This document shows, in pieces, positions 24,387 through 33,226 of a stretch of DNA of 64,000 bases. The notes under the pieces were generated by a model. That model was not told where the DNA came from. It made no database searches and saw only the letters and a program-made list of their open reading frames with translations. The number at the start of each line of letters is the position of its first letter. Position 1 is the stretch's first letter. The stretch comes from Thiohalocapsa sp. ML1 (GTDB taxonomy: Bacteria > Pseudomonadota > Gammaproteobacteria > Chromatiales > Chromatiaceae): assembly GCF_001469165.1 (NCBI RefSeq), contig NZ_JABX01000028.1, positions 1 through 64,000 of the forward strand. Direction: 5' to 3'. Position numbers and translations under genes: made by a program.

Positions 24387-25747
24387 GCCTGCGCCTCCCG
24401 TGCCCGACGCAGCACCCGCCTCCGGCGAATCTCAAGATCCATCCGCAATAGCTCGGGTTCGTGCGGCGAGAGTTGTTCGAGCTGTTGGCGCAATGCCAGG
24501 GCCTCCGGCGCTTCGCCACGGTCCTGCGCAATCAGCTCACCGTAGCGCTGCATGAGTCGGGTGAAGTCGACGACCTGCGCCGGCGGTTCCTGCTCGACGC
24601 CGAGAATCTCGGTCAACAGGCGGCCGCTCTTGGCACCGTAAGAGGATGTCGGCACCGCGGCTGAGATCCGCCCGGCCTCCCGTTCCAGGATCAGGATGCT
24701 TTCGGGCTTAACGGTGGTCAGCACCTGTGGACTGTGGGTGGACACAATGAACTGGATGTTCGGGAACGCCCGCTGGAGGTCATGGACCACCCGCTGCTGC
24801 CAACGTGGATGCAGATGCAGGTCTACCTCATCGATCAGCACGATACCGGGGGCATCAATCGCCTCGCCACCGCGATGGGGGTTGGCCTGGGCCATCCGAC
24901 GCGCGAGGTCGATAACCAGCGTCAGCATGGTCCGATATCCGCCGCTGAGCTGATCGAGGGCGAGTTGCTCGACACCTCCGGTGGGTGTCTCCAGATCGAC
25001 CACCAGGCGCAACGGGTTCAGCTCGGTGCGCGGCCGTCGGCAGCCATCGAGACCTCGCTCGACCGCGTTGCGAACGGCCTCCAGCACCGGCAGCTTGTAC
25101 CCGAAGTCAGCATGCGACTCCTTTTCGCGGCGCTCCAGATCCTCCTGCATGACTAGCCACTCGAAGACGTCCTTGAAGCGGAAGCCGGCGTCCAGCGCAC
25201 CGTCGAGCGCGGCGAACCGACTCATGGTCGCTCGAAAGGCGCGTTTGCGTTGAGGAATGGCCGGGACCGCCCGCTCCGTGCCGTAATAGGCGACGATAGG
25301 CAAATCCGCATCACCGCCCGCTTGCACGGACGTGATGATGGGATCAAGAAAGGCTTGCAGCCGGGCCAGGCCGAGCGCTTTTGGGGTCTCAGCGGCGGTG
25401 CTGCGGGTACGATCCCGACGCTTGATGCGGTCCCAGGCGAGGCCCGTGTCGGTGTCGGTGTGCAACGCGACCCGGACGAAAGGGGTCCGCATCCAAAAGG
25501 TCACTTCATGGTCGTTGGCGCGGCCGCCGCGAATCGGATAAACGCGCAAGTCGGCGTCCCGGAACGCCCGCCCTTTGCAGTCGGGAAGATGCTCAAGGAT
25601 TGCACCGAGGCCAATCGCGATGGCCTCAATGACGGAGGTCTTGCCCGCCGCGTTATCACCGACCAGGACATTCAGGCGTTCATGCAGCGGCAGTTTCAGG
25701 CGGCCTACCGCGCGCAAGTTTTCGATCTCGACGGTACTCAGTCTCAT
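24383..25747 (-). CDS. ptuA: PtuA-like ATPase of a Septu-type defence system
   Basis: 454 residues, an SMC/RecF-like AAA ATPase. Walker A LVGDNAAGKTSVIEAIA (GDNAAGKT 30-37), the ABC signature region LDQLSGGYRTMLTLVIDLAR, Walker B GIVLIDEVDLHLHPRWQ and the H-loop FIVSTHSPQVL are all intact. This architecture plus a coupled downstream HNH gene is that of the PtuA-PtuB (Septu) anti-phage pair, also found beside some retrons; no reverse transcriptase is present here. ATG 25747 (MRLSTVEIENLRAVG) was chosen over an upstream extension lacking homology. In the family PtuA restrains or directs PtuB; here the partner is broken. Confidence 0.82.
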   Translation of the reverse strand: MRLSTVEIENLRAVGRLKLPLHERLNVLVGDNAAGKTSVIEAIAIGLGAILEHLPDCKGRAFRDADLRVYPIRGGRANDHEVTFWMRTPFVRVALHTDTDTGLAWDRIKRRDRTRSTAAETPKALGLARLQAFLDPIITSVQAGGDADLPIVAYYGTERAVPAIPQRKRAFRATMSRFAALDGALDAGFRFKDVFEWLVMQEDLERREKESHADFGYKLPVLEAVRNAVERGLDGCRRPRTELNPLRLVVDLETPTGGVEQLALDQLSGGYRTMLTLVIDLARRMAQANPHRGGEAIDAPGIVLIDEVDLHLHPRWQQRVVHDLQRAFPNIQFIVSTHSPQVLTTVKPESILILEREAGRISAAVPTSSYGAKSGRLLTEILGVEQEPPAQVVDFTRLMQRYGELIAQDRGEAPEALALRQQLEQLSPHEPELLRMDLEIRRRRVLRRAREAQA

Positions 25748-25988
25748 CTGCTGATGCTCAGGCTTCAAGGCGCCAGAGGTTCGACGATTGCGGGTGATCC
25801 CCGTGCAATGTCGGCGTCCTGCCGCGCCGAGCGGTTGAGCGCCCGCGTCCGCCACAGCAAGGACTCGCCCGCCACCTGCCCCTTGGGCGGGGTGCCGAGT
25901 CGCCGTGAATCCTAGAGCACCGTGGCTTTGCTGTCGCGGGTGGATAGCGTCAGGCGGCAGCGCTTGATGGCCGGTCTGCCGGCGGCGC
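25748..25988. other. gap, possible decayed coding remnant
   Basis: 241 nt between ptuA and the glycerate kinase end. On the minus strand two short stop-separated stretches read smoothly (TLSTRDSKATVL; then GQVAGESLLWRTRALNRS), which looks like former coding sequence, but I cannot assign it. It also holds the ptuA promoter region. Confidence 0.35.
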
Positions 25989-27125
25989 TCACCGCCGCGC
26001 AAAGAACGCCCGCACCGCCTGCTCCGCGGTGGCCGCGAGCAGCGCCTCGGCATCGCGCTCCGCCTCGGCGAGCGTCATCGGCCCGCGGCAGAGGCTGAAG
26101 ACGGCATCCATGCCGAGCGCGTGCAGCACGTCGAGCCCGTCGCCGATGCCGCCGGCGATGGCGATGCAGGGCACGCCGTGGGCCTTGGCGCGGGCGGCGA
26201 CGGCGGCGGGCGCCTTGCCGTGGGCGGTCTGGGCGTCGATGCGGCCTTCTGCGGTGAGCACGAGTTCGGCGCCGTCGAGGTGTGCGTCGATGCCGAGCAG
26301 GTCCAGCACCAGCTCGGCACCGGGCCGGAGCGACGCACCGGCGAAGGCGACGAGCCCGGCGCCGAGGCCGCCGGCGGCGCCGGCGCCGGGCAGCTCGGCG
26401 ATGTCCAGCCCGAGGTCGCGTTGGATGAGCCCGGCGAGGTGCGCGAGGCCGGCATCGAGCATCGCCGCCTGCGCCGGGCTCGCGCCCTTCTGCGGGCCAT
26501 AGACCTGCGCCGCGCCGCGGGGGCCGGTGAGCGGGTTGTCGACGTCGCAGACGGCCTCGATGCGGACCTGCGCGAGCCGGGCATCCCGAGCGCTGCCGTC
26601 GATGCACGCGATATCCGCGAGCCGGCCGCCGACGGGCGCGACGGGCCGGCCCGGCGCGTCGGTAAAGCGCCAGCCCAGCGCCGCTGCCATGCCGACGCCG
26701 CCGTCGTTGGTCGCGCTGCCGCCGAGGCCGACGATGATGTGCGTCGCACCCAGGTCGAGCGCCGCGCGCAGCAGCTCGCCGGTGCCGAGCGTGGTCGTCG
26801 TCGTGGCGTCACGGTCCTGCTCGGCGAGCAAGGCAAGCCCGCTCGCCAAGGCCATCTCGACCACCGCGATGCGCCGGCTCGGGCTCCAGATCAGCGTCGC
26901 GTCCACCGGCTGAAAGCGCGGGCCGGCGACGCGCACCGTCCGCGCCTCGCCCTCGATGGCGTCGCGCAGCACCGCGGCCAGGCCGTCGCCGCCGTCGGCC
27001 ACCGGCAGCTCGACCAGCTCCGCCCCCGGCAGCGCGCGGGCGGCGCCGCGGGCCATGGCCGCGGCGGCGGCAGCGGCGGTGCAGCTACCTTTGAGCGCGT
27101 TCGGGGCGAGGATGAGCTTGGGCAT
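25989..27125 (-). CDS. glycerate kinase, GlxK/GarK type
   Basis: 378 residues. Phosphorylates D-glycerate, linking glycolate/glyoxylate salvage to central carbon metabolism. Family marks are complete: MPKLILAPNALKGSCTA at the start, ELPVADGGDGLAAVL, HIIVGLGGSATNDGGVGMA, ELPGAGAAGGLGAGLVAF, LVLTAEGRIDAQTAHGKAP and CIAIAGGIGDG. Its ATG shares its last base with the phoX stop region (27125), so translation is coupled to phoX; no functional link between the two is known to me. Confidence 0.92.
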   Translation of the reverse strand: MPKLILAPNALKGSCTAAAAAAAMARGAARALPGAELVELPVADGGDGLAAVLRDAIEGEARTVRVAGPRFQPVDATLIWSPSRRIAVVEMALASGLALLAEQDRDATTTTTLGTGELLRAALDLGATHIIVGLGGSATNDGGVGMAAALGWRFTDAPGRPVAPVGGRLADIACIDGSARDARLAQVRIEAVCDVDNPLTGPRGAAQVYGPQKGASPAQAAMLDAGLAHLAGLIQRDLGLDIAELPGAGAAGGLGAGLVAFAGASLRPGAELVLDLLGIDAHLDGAELVLTAEGRIDAQTAHGKAPAAVAARAKAHGVPCIAIAGGIGDGLDVLHALGMDAVFSLCRGPMTLAEAERDAEALLAATAEQAVRAFFARR

Positions 27126-29227
27126 CAGCTCCCGATCTCACCCCCGTCGTCTTTGGTGATGACGACGACCGACGGGCGCGGCGGCATGCCGTCCTGGAAG
27201 TCCGGCCAGCGGGTGGCCGGGTCCTCGAAGGTGGACTTGCGCGCGAAGCCGGCATAGGCCTCGGTGCCGTCGGCGGCGGGATGCTGCACGGCGACGAAGA
27301 GCGTGCGCCCGTCCGGCGTGAAGCGTGGGCCGCACATCTCGGCACCGACGGGCACGCGGAAGAACATGCGCCCGGTGCCGCGCCCGGGGCCGTCGGTTTC
27401 GAGCGCCCAGACGCCGTCGGCACCGCCGGAGGTCCGACTCCAATCGCCGCCCTGGTCGGTGGCGACCCAGAGTCGCCCGGCGGGGTCTACGGCCATGTTG
27501 TCCGGGCAGGCGAACCAGCCGTTCTCGCTGGTGGCCGGGTTCCACTGCGCCGCGACGCCGGGGGCGTTGGGGTCGCCGGCCTGCACCACCACCTCCCAGC
27601 GCGCGCTGGCCGCCGCGTGGTCGCCGCCGTCCGGCGTGATCTCCAGCAAATGACCCCAAAGGTTGCCGGCGCGCGGGTTGGCGGCATCGGGGCTGGGCTT
27701 GCCGTCCCGGCCGCGGTCTTTGTTGTTGGTGAGGCTGACGTAGACCTTGCCGGTGCGCGGGTTGGGCTCGACGTCCTCGGGCCGGTCCAGCGGTGTGGCG
27801 CCGAGCAGCGTCGCGGCACGGCGGGTCTCGATCAGCACGTCCGCCTGGGATGCGAAGCCGTTCTCCGGGGTCAGCGGGCCTTCGCCGTGCACCAGCGGCA
27901 GCCAGGCGAGACCGCCCGTCTCGTCGAGCTTCGCGACAGAGAGGGTGCCGTGGTCGAGCAGGTCGCGGTTTGCGGCGCGGGCGGCGGCGATGCGCGCCTC
28001 GATGGACGCCGGCGTGAAGCGCACCCGGCCCGCGGCGTCGATGTAGCCCGTGTAGGTCTCCTCGGCGGGGTCGGGCAGCGGCGTCACGGTGCCGTCGCTG
28101 ACGAACCGATACAGGTACTCGAACACCTGATCGTCGCCGGAGTAGATGACGAGCCGGCCGTCGCGGTTGACGATGCACTCGGCGCCCTCGTGCTTGCAGC
28201 GCCCCAAGGCCGTGCGCTTGACGGGTGGCGCCAGCGGGTCGAAGGGGTCCACCTCGACGATCCAGCCGAAGCGGTTGGCCTCGTTCGGCTCCGCGTTGAT
28301 GTCGAAGCGGGGATGGTGCTCCGCCCAAGCGTAGCGCGCGCCGGGGATGCCCATGCGGGCGTAGTTCTCGCGCTCCGGGTGGTCGTCCAGGCTGCCCGAG
28401 AAGTACAGATGGACGTTCTCCTCCGCCATCAGGTAGGTGCCCCAGGGCGTGATGCCGCCGGCACAGTTGTTCAGCGTGCCGATGACGGAGCGCCCGCTCG
28501 GGTCCGCGTTGGTGCAGAGCCGCGGATGGCCGGCGGCGGGGCCGGCGATGGCGATGCGGGTGCCGAGCGCGTCGATGCGCCGCGCGAAGGGGCTCTCCGG
28601 CACCACCTGCCACTGGCCGTCGATCTTGCGGACCTCGACGATGGAGCCGCCGTGGGCGGCGAGCTCCGCGTCCACCATCTCGCGCGTCAGGCCGTCGGCG
28701 AGGCCCGGGAACATGAGCGTCGTGTTGGTGTACTCGTGGTTCACGCACAGCAGCCCGTGCTCGCTGTTCGCCGAGCCGAGCGGCAGCGGGATGTAGCCGA
28801 TGAAGTCGTTGTTGTAGCCGAACTGCCAGCGCTGCGCGGCGGCATTCGGGTGGGCGGGGTCGAAAGCGGGCGCCCCCGGCAGCAGCGGGTCGCCCCAGCG
28901 GATCAGCACCTCCGCGCTGTAGCCGGGCGCGACGTGGTGGGTGGCGTCGACACCGCGGGCGATCTCGGTGAAGGCGAAGCGGGTCGGGTCGGTGCTTGGC
29001 GTGCCCGCCTCAGGCGCGGGCTCGGTGGCAGCGGCCGGCAGCGCCCCGCCCGCCAGCGCCGCCAGCGGCGAGGCCGCGAGCGCACCCAGCGCACCAGCGC
29101 CGAGTGCACCGCGCAGCAGCTCGCGGCGGCTGAAGCGGCGCTCGATCAGGTCGCCGAGCGTTGGCTCGGCGGACGGGTTGACAGGATAGTCGTCGGGGTC
29201 GAGGTGGTCGCGGTCGCGATGGGACAC
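27125..29227 (-). CDS. phoX: PhoX-family phosphatase (DUF839), Tat-exported
   Basis: 700 residues. The N-terminus has a twin-arginine signal (FSRRELLRGALGAGALGALA, about residues 33-52) and an Ala-rich core, so it is exported folded. The PhoX/DUF839 beta-propeller is recognisable: FGYNNDFIGYIPLPL, LLCVNHEYTNTTLMFPG, GGITPWGTYLMAEEN, the cluster ERENYARMGIPGARYAWAEH, and VYVSLTNNKDRGRDG. Members are Ca2+-dependent phosphatases that release phosphate from organic esters in the periplasm. Transcribed divergently from the small gene at 29484 across a strong hairpin. No Pho box located with confidence. Confidence 0.9.
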   Translation of the reverse strand: MSHRDRDHLDPDDYPVNPSAEPTLGDLIERRFSRRELLRGALGAGALGALAASPLAALAGGALPAAATEPAPEAGTPSTDPTRFAFTEIARGVDATHHVAPGYSAEVLIRWGDPLLPGAPAFDPAHPNAAAQRWQFGYNNDFIGYIPLPLGSANSEHGLLCVNHEYTNTTLMFPGLADGLTREMVDAELAAHGGSIVEVRKIDGQWQVVPESPFARRIDALGTRIAIAGPAAGHPRLCTNADPSGRSVIGTLNNCAGGITPWGTYLMAEENVHLYFSGSLDDHPERENYARMGIPGARYAWAEHHPRFDINAEPNEANRFGWIVEVDPFDPLAPPVKRTALGRCKHEGAECIVNRDGRLVIYSGDDQVFEYLYRFVSDGTVTPLPDPAEETYTGYIDAAGRVRFTPASIEARIAAARAANRDLLDHGTLSVAKLDETGGLAWLPLVHGEGPLTPENGFASQADVLIETRRAATLLGATPLDRPEDVEPNPRTGKVYVSLTNNKDRGRDGKPSPDAANPRAGNLWGHLLEITPDGGDHAAASARWEVVVQAGDPNAPGVAAQWNPATSENGWFACPDNMAVDPAGRLWVATDQGGDWSRTSGGADGVWALETDGPGRGTGRMFFRVPVGAEMCGPRFTPDGRTLFVAVQHPAADGTEAYAGFARKSTFEDPATRWPDFQDGMPPRPSVVVITKDDGGEIGS

Positions 29228-29360
29228 GGGTCAGGGCTCCGGGCAGGGCGCCGACGTTCCGACAACGGAGCAGCGGGCGCGGGGATAATGGTCGATCCGG
29301 AGTTTAGCCGAGGCCCGGGCCGAGCCGGTTGCGGATCGATGACAGGGCTCGACAGCGAGG

Positions 29361-29408
29361 GCCAAGGGTCGAGGGCCGAGGAGCGCGCCTCGGCCCTCGG
29401 CCCTTGGC
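29361..29408. repeat. 21-bp near-perfect hairpin, GGGCCGAGG family
   Basis: GCCAAGGGTCGAGGGCCGAGG (29361-29381) faces CCTCGGCCCTCGGCCCTTGGC (29388-29408) across a 6-nt loop, with one mismatch in 21 bp. It lies in the divergent gap between phoX and the 29484 gene and is the best-preserved copy of the family at 2309, 16307 and 34083. Confidence 0.9.
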
Positions 29409-29483
29409 TCAATCGGTCTGCGGCTCCAATTCCGCGCAATGCCGGCGAAGCTCGCAAAGACGGCCACCTGAGACCATCAGACC

Positions 29484-29708
29484 ATGCCCAACTTCGAGGA
29501 CAAGGTGTTCGTCTTCACCGGCGCCACGCTCACGCGCGCGCTGGAGGATTGGGTCGCCGAGCAGTTGGCGGCCTATCCGCATCAGGAAGCCCGCATCCGC
29601 GTCACGGCGCTGGCGATGCGGGACTTCTTCGAGTCCGCGCACGTCGAGCGCCACAAGATGACGGTGGGCTCGCACACCCGGCCTGAGCCGTCGGAGCGGG
29701 AGCCATGA
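29484..29708 (+). CDS. small hypothetical protein coupled to abgT
   Basis: 74 residues (MPNFEDKVFVFTGATLTRAL and so on). No known domain, no membrane segment, no signal peptide. Its stop overlaps the abgT start by 4 nt (ATGA), which argues that it is translated. The ribosome site is weak. Function unknown. Confidence 0.5.
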   Translation: MPNFEDKVFVFTGATLTRALEDWVAEQLAAYPHQEARIRVTALAMRDFFESAHVERHKMTVGSHTRPEPSEREP

Positions 29709-31237
29709 CCGGCGGCTGGCTCAACGCCGTGGAGCGGGCCGGGAATCGGCTGCCGGACCCGTCCACGCTGTTCGCGCTCGGCACGCTGGCGGTGATGCTG
29801 CTCTCTGATCTGGCCGTCCGGCTCGGCTGGACCGTGACGCGCACGCTGGAGCGCGACGGCGCGCTGGAGACGGAGACCGTCGCGCCGGTGAGCTTGCTGG
29901 ACGCCGACGGCCTCTGGTGGCTGCTCTCGAGCCTGGTCAAGAATTTCGTGGAGTTCCCGCCGCTCGGGCTGGTGCTGGTGGGGCTGCTCGGCATCGGCGT
30001 CGCCGAGCGCTCGGGGCTCCTGCCGGTGCTGCTGCGGCGGCTGCTCGCGGCCGCGCCGACGCGGCTCCTGGTGCCCATGACGGTGTTCGTCGGCGTGCTG
30101 TCGTCGCTGGCGCTGGACGCCGGCTACGTGGTGCTGCCGCCGCTGGCCGGGGCGCTGTTCCTGGCGGCCGGGCGCTCGCCGTTGGCGGGCATCGCGGCGG
30201 TGACGGCCGGGGTCACCTGCGGCTTCTCTGCGAACCTGTTTCTCACCGGGCTCGACCCGCTCCTGGCGGGGCTGTCCACCGCGGCGGCGCACCTGCTGGA
30301 CCCGAGCTATGAGGTCGCGATCAGCGCCAACTGGTGGTTCATGATCGTCTCGACACTGGTGCTGACCGCGGCGGGGGCGTTCGTGACCTGGCGCTTCGTG
30401 GAGCCGCGGCTGCCGCGGCCGACGGCGGCGGAGATGGAACACGGCGCGCGGCCGGCGGAGGCGCCCGAGCAGCTCCACGACGCGGACCGGGGCTTGCGCT
30501 TTGCGGGCTGGACCTGCGTCGCGCTGCTGGTGCTGCTGCTCGCCGCGGTGCTGATCCCCGGCGCGCCGCTGGCGGGGGAGGGCGCGCGCTTCCCGCGCTG
30601 GATGGAGGCGCTGGTGCCGATGCTGCTCATCGTCTTTTTCGGCACCGGCCTCGCCTACGGCATCGGCGCCGGCAGCATTCGGCGCGACCGCGACGCGGTG
30701 GACATGATGGGCGAGACCATGCGCACCATGGGTCCATACATCGTGCTCGCGTTCTTTGCGGCGCAGTTCATCGCCTGCTTCGGGCACTCGCGGCTCGGCG
30801 AGATGCTGGCCGTGGTGGGCGGCGCGTGGCTTGCGGCGCTGGCGCTGCCGCCCGCGGCGCTGACGCTTGCCTTCATCGGCGTGGTGATGGCGGGCAACCT
30901 CCTCATCGGCTCGGCGAGCGCCAAGTACGCGCTGTTCGCGCCGGTGTTCGTGCCGATGTTCATGCAGGCCGGCATCAGCCCGGAGCTGACGCAGGCGGCC
31001 TACCGCGTTGGCGACTCGGTGACCAACGGCATCACGCCGTTCAACCCTTACCTCGTCATCATCCTCGCCTTCATCCGCCGCTTTCGGCCGGACGCCGGGC
31101 TCGGCACGCTGGTGGCGCTGATGCTGCCCTACACGCTGGTGTTCGCGCCGGTGTGGGCGTTGCTGCTCGGGCTCTGGGTGCTGCTTGGCTGGCCGCTCGG
31201 GCCGGGCGGCGGATTGGTGTATCCGCCGAGCGGCTGA
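29705..31237 (+). CDS. abgT: AbgT family transporter
   Basis: 510 residues with about 11-12 membrane helices. Typical AbgT features: the N-terminal WLNAVERAGNRLPDPSTLFALG, FPPLGLVLVGLLGIGVAERSGLLP, GVTCGFSANLFLTGLDPLL, and GDSVTNGITPFNPYLVIIL. Characterised members import p-aminobenzoyl-glutamate or export sulfonamides by proton coupling. No amidohydrolase genes (abgA/B) are nearby, so the substrate here is open. ATG 29705 overlaps the upstream small gene. Confidence 0.9.
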   Translation: MTGGWLNAVERAGNRLPDPSTLFALGTLAVMLLSDLAVRLGWTVTRTLERDGALETETVAPVSLLDADGLWWLLSSLVKNFVEFPPLGLVLVGLLGIGVAERSGLLPVLLRRLLAAAPTRLLVPMTVFVGVLSSLALDAGYVVLPPLAGALFLAAGRSPLAGIAAVTAGVTCGFSANLFLTGLDPLLAGLSTAAAHLLDPSYEVAISANWWFMIVSTLVLTAAGAFVTWRFVEPRLPRPTAAEMEHGARPAEAPEQLHDADRGLRFAGWTCVALLVLLLAAVLIPGAPLAGEGARFPRWMEALVPMLLIVFFGTGLAYGIGAGSIRRDRDAVDMMGETMRTMGPYIVLAFFAAQFIACFGHSRLGEMLAVVGGAWLAALALPPAALTLAFIGVVMAGNLLIGSASAKYALFAPVFVPMFMQAGISPELTQAAYRVGDSVTNGITPFNPYLVIILAFIRRFRPDAGLGTLVALMLPYTLVFAPVWALLLGLWVLLGWPLGPGGGLVYPPSG

Positions 31238-31321
31238 AGGACATCGCCGCCGCGCACCCGCAGTGGCGCCCATCGTGCTAGCGTGCGCGGGATTCCTTTT
31301 CTTGCTCGCGGAACCCTACCG

Positions 31322-32137
31322 ATGCAACAGCTCACCTCCGAGGGTCAGCGCCTCGTCGCCGACCTGTCCCAACGCCACGGCTTCAGCCCCGACGCCGTCA
31401 CGCACATGCTCTTCGCCGTGCTGCACGGCAACGGCAGCATGGCGCAGTTCAGCCATCCGGAGTTCGCCGGCTCCGGCCAATGGATGCAGGGCGGCATGCT
31501 GATGCTGGGCGATATGTTCAACCACGGCCTCAAGAGCCGCGTGGACGCGCTCTGCAACGAGCTCTCCAACGTGCTGGCGAACCAGCCGGGGCTGCTCCAG
31601 AGCGGCAGCTTCCAGAGTCAGTCGCAGTCCGGCGGCGCGCGGCAGCAGCAGAACGCGGGCGGCATGATGGGCGAGTCGAGCCTGTTCGTGCCGGACCCGG
31701 CGCAGCACTGGTGGCCCGTGGAGCTGGGCCAGCCCAACGCCACCGGCAGCCAGAACAACGTGCAGTATGCCTACTTTGCCGGCGCCCGCCGGCTCGCGGT
31801 CAAGACCGGCGGTCAGGTCTGGGTGTACGACACGCTCGATCATCAGATCGGCGGCTTCTCGCAGCAGCAGGGTGTCGGCGGGTCGATCCTGTTCACGAGC
31901 CAGTACGGCACCGTGGTGCTGACCGCGCTGCCGGTGGTGTCCATCGACGGGCGCCCGCAGGCGGCCTCGCAGCCGTCGGCACCGGGCCAGCCGGGCGCAT
32001 CGGCGCCCGGTGCTGCGCCCGGCGCCGAGGCGGATGTATTCAGCGCCATTGAGCGGCTCGGCAAGCTCCGCGCCGATGGGCTGCTGACGGAAGACGAGTT
32101 TGCGGCCAAGAAGGCGGAGCTGTTGGGGCGGTTGTGA
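31322..32137 (+). CDS. SHOCT-domain protein
   Basis: 271 residues from ATG 31322. The first 90 residues are helical (RLVADLSQRHGFSPDAVTHM); the middle is Gln/Ser/Gly-rich and probably unstructured (SFQSQSQSGGARQQQNAGG); a beta-rich segment follows (FAGARRLAVKTGGQVWVYD). The C-terminus is a SHOCT motif, IERLGKLRADGLLTEDEFAA then KKAELLGRL, a short oligomerisation helix-turn common at protein ends. No signal peptide. Role unknown. It lies about 85 nt after abgT and may share its transcript. Confidence 0.72.
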   Translation: MQQLTSEGQRLVADLSQRHGFSPDAVTHMLFAVLHGNGSMAQFSHPEFAGSGQWMQGGMLMLGDMFNHGLKSRVDALCNELSNVLANQPGLLQSGSFQSQSQSGGARQQQNAGGMMGESSLFVPDPAQHWWPVELGQPNATGSQNNVQYAYFAGARRLAVKTGGQVWVYDTLDHQIGGFSQQQGVGGSILFTSQYGTVVLTALPVVSIDGRPQAASQPSAPGQPGASAPGAAPGAEADVFSAIERLGKLRADGLLTEDEFAAKKAELLGRL

Positions 32138-32425
32138 GCGGCTGACGGCTGCGGCGTTGAACGTTGGCCTGACCGAATCAGGGCTGGAACCCCTCGCCAT
32201 GCGCGCCGTGCCCTCGACTGGCTGGAACGGTCATTAAGGCCGGTGGCCTCAAGTCAGCAAGTCGTGCTCCCGGGCATAGCGCTTCGCATAGTTGCCGCGC
32301 ACGCCGGAGGCCGGACGTGATGGGCGCCGCCGGATGTTCGTCTCGCAAAAGGGCCGCCGGCTGAGGCGGCCTCGTAGGCCCTGAGTCTCGGCACGGCGCA
32401 GCCGCCGGCCGACGCGCACAGACGC

Positions 32426-32445
32426 TGTAGCACGGCAGTGCTACA
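32426..32445. promoter_or_regulatory. probable operator of the ParD/ParE module
   Basis: Perfect 8-bp inverted repeat TGTAGCAC-GGCA-GTGCTACA, 38 nt before the antitoxin start. Ribbon-helix-helix antitoxins of this class bind such palindromes to repress their own operon, so autoregulation is the likely role. The rest of the gap (32138-32425) has no supported gene; a minus-strand reading near 32260-32320 (VRGNYAKRYAREHDLL) may be a decayed fragment. Confidence 0.65.
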
Positions 32446-32483
32446 CTCCGCGGCATTGCGACCTGACAACGGCGGCAGACGCT

Positions 32484-32771
32484 ATGACCACCACCAGCAT
32501 CCGCCTCCCGGACGACCTGAAGCAGCGCATGACGCAGGCGGCGGAGCACGCCGGCCAGACCCCGCACGCCTTCATGCTGGAGGCCATCGCGGAGCGCGTC
32601 GCGGCGGAGGAGCGGCGGCACGACTTTCATGCACTCGCCGAGCAGCGCTACGCGCGCATCCTCGACTCTGGCGAGACCATCCCCTGGCCCGCACTGCGGG
32701 ACTACCTCAAGCGGCGGCTCGCGGGCGAGGCGCTCGCGCGCCCCAAGCCCGTGCAGCGTTCCGCCGACTAG
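32484..32771 (+). CDS. ribbon-helix-helix antitoxin (ParD/CopG type)
   Basis: 95 residues. The N-terminal TSIRLPDDLKQRMTQAAEHAG then QTPHAFMLEAIAERV is an RHH DNA-binding domain; the C-terminal half (residues 45-95) is the probable toxin-neutralising region. It is followed after 21 nt by a ParE-type toxin and preceded by a perfect palindromic operator. It should act as antidote and autorepressor. Confidence 0.86.
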   Translation: MTTTSIRLPDDLKQRMTQAAEHAGQTPHAFMLEAIAERVAAEERRHDFHALAEQRYARILDSGETIPWPALRDYLKRRLAGEALARPKPVQRSAD

Positions 32772-32792
32772 CCCGGCGCGCGGACGCCGGCC

Positions 32793-33089
32793 GTGGCGCG
32801 GATCGAGCTTGCGCCGGAGATCGTGCTCGACTTCGAGCGCATTTTGGAACACCTGATGACGCACGCGGTCGCCGATGCGCCGCGGCGGTTGGACGAGATC
32901 CTGGCCGCGCTGGACGTGCTGGAGCAGAACCCGCTGATCGGCCGGCCGGCCCGCGGCGAGCTGCGCGAGCTGGTGATGGGCCGGCGCTCGCGCGGCTATG
33001 TCGCCCTGTACCGCGACGTGCCGGAGACCGACAGCGTCTTCGTGCTCGCGATCCGCAGCCAGCAGGAAGCGGGTTACGCCCGCGATTGA
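32793..33089 (+). CDS. ParE/RelE-family toxin
   Basis: 98 residues. ParE-like fold: ARIELAPEIVLDFERILEHL, LDVLEQNPLIGRPARGELRE, LVMGRRSRGYVALYRDVPET, VFVLAIRSQQEAGY. The pattern N-P-x-I-G-R-P and the final VLAIRSQQEAGY are characteristic. ParE toxins inhibit DNA gyrase, RelE toxins cleave mRNA; sequence alone does not decide. The start is GTG 32793. The module appears intact. Confidence 0.86.
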   Translation: MARIELAPEIVLDFERILEHLMTHAVADAPRRLDEILAALDVLEQNPLIGRPARGELRELVMGRRSRGYVALYRDVPETDSVFVLAIRSQQEAGYARD

Positions 33090-33226
33090 TCGGAGCTTGG
33101 CTTGCCGATGACGCTTATTGCTGTCCGGGTGTCAGCGGCTCGGCGAGGCCGAGCTGTTAGCTATTCCATGGTTGAGGCGGCTGAGGCGAGGGCTCGGACG
33201 AGCATTATCTGCGCTGCGCTGCCCGG

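Noticed and set aside
24383-25988. Retron (reverse transcriptase plus msr/msd) linked to the PtuAB-like genes
   Set aside because: No RT motif (YADD) or inverted-repeat ncRNA is seen on either side; the pair fits stand-alone Septu better.
27281-29686. 801-residue plus-strand ORF opposite phoX
   Set aside because: Shadow of phoX in GC-rich DNA; composition is atypical and no motif is present.
32254-32469. Minus-strand ORF in the gap before the ParDE-like module
   Set aside because: Its best-looking stretch (VRGNYAKRYAREHDLL) is in a different frame from the ORF and too short to assign; probably decayed sequence.
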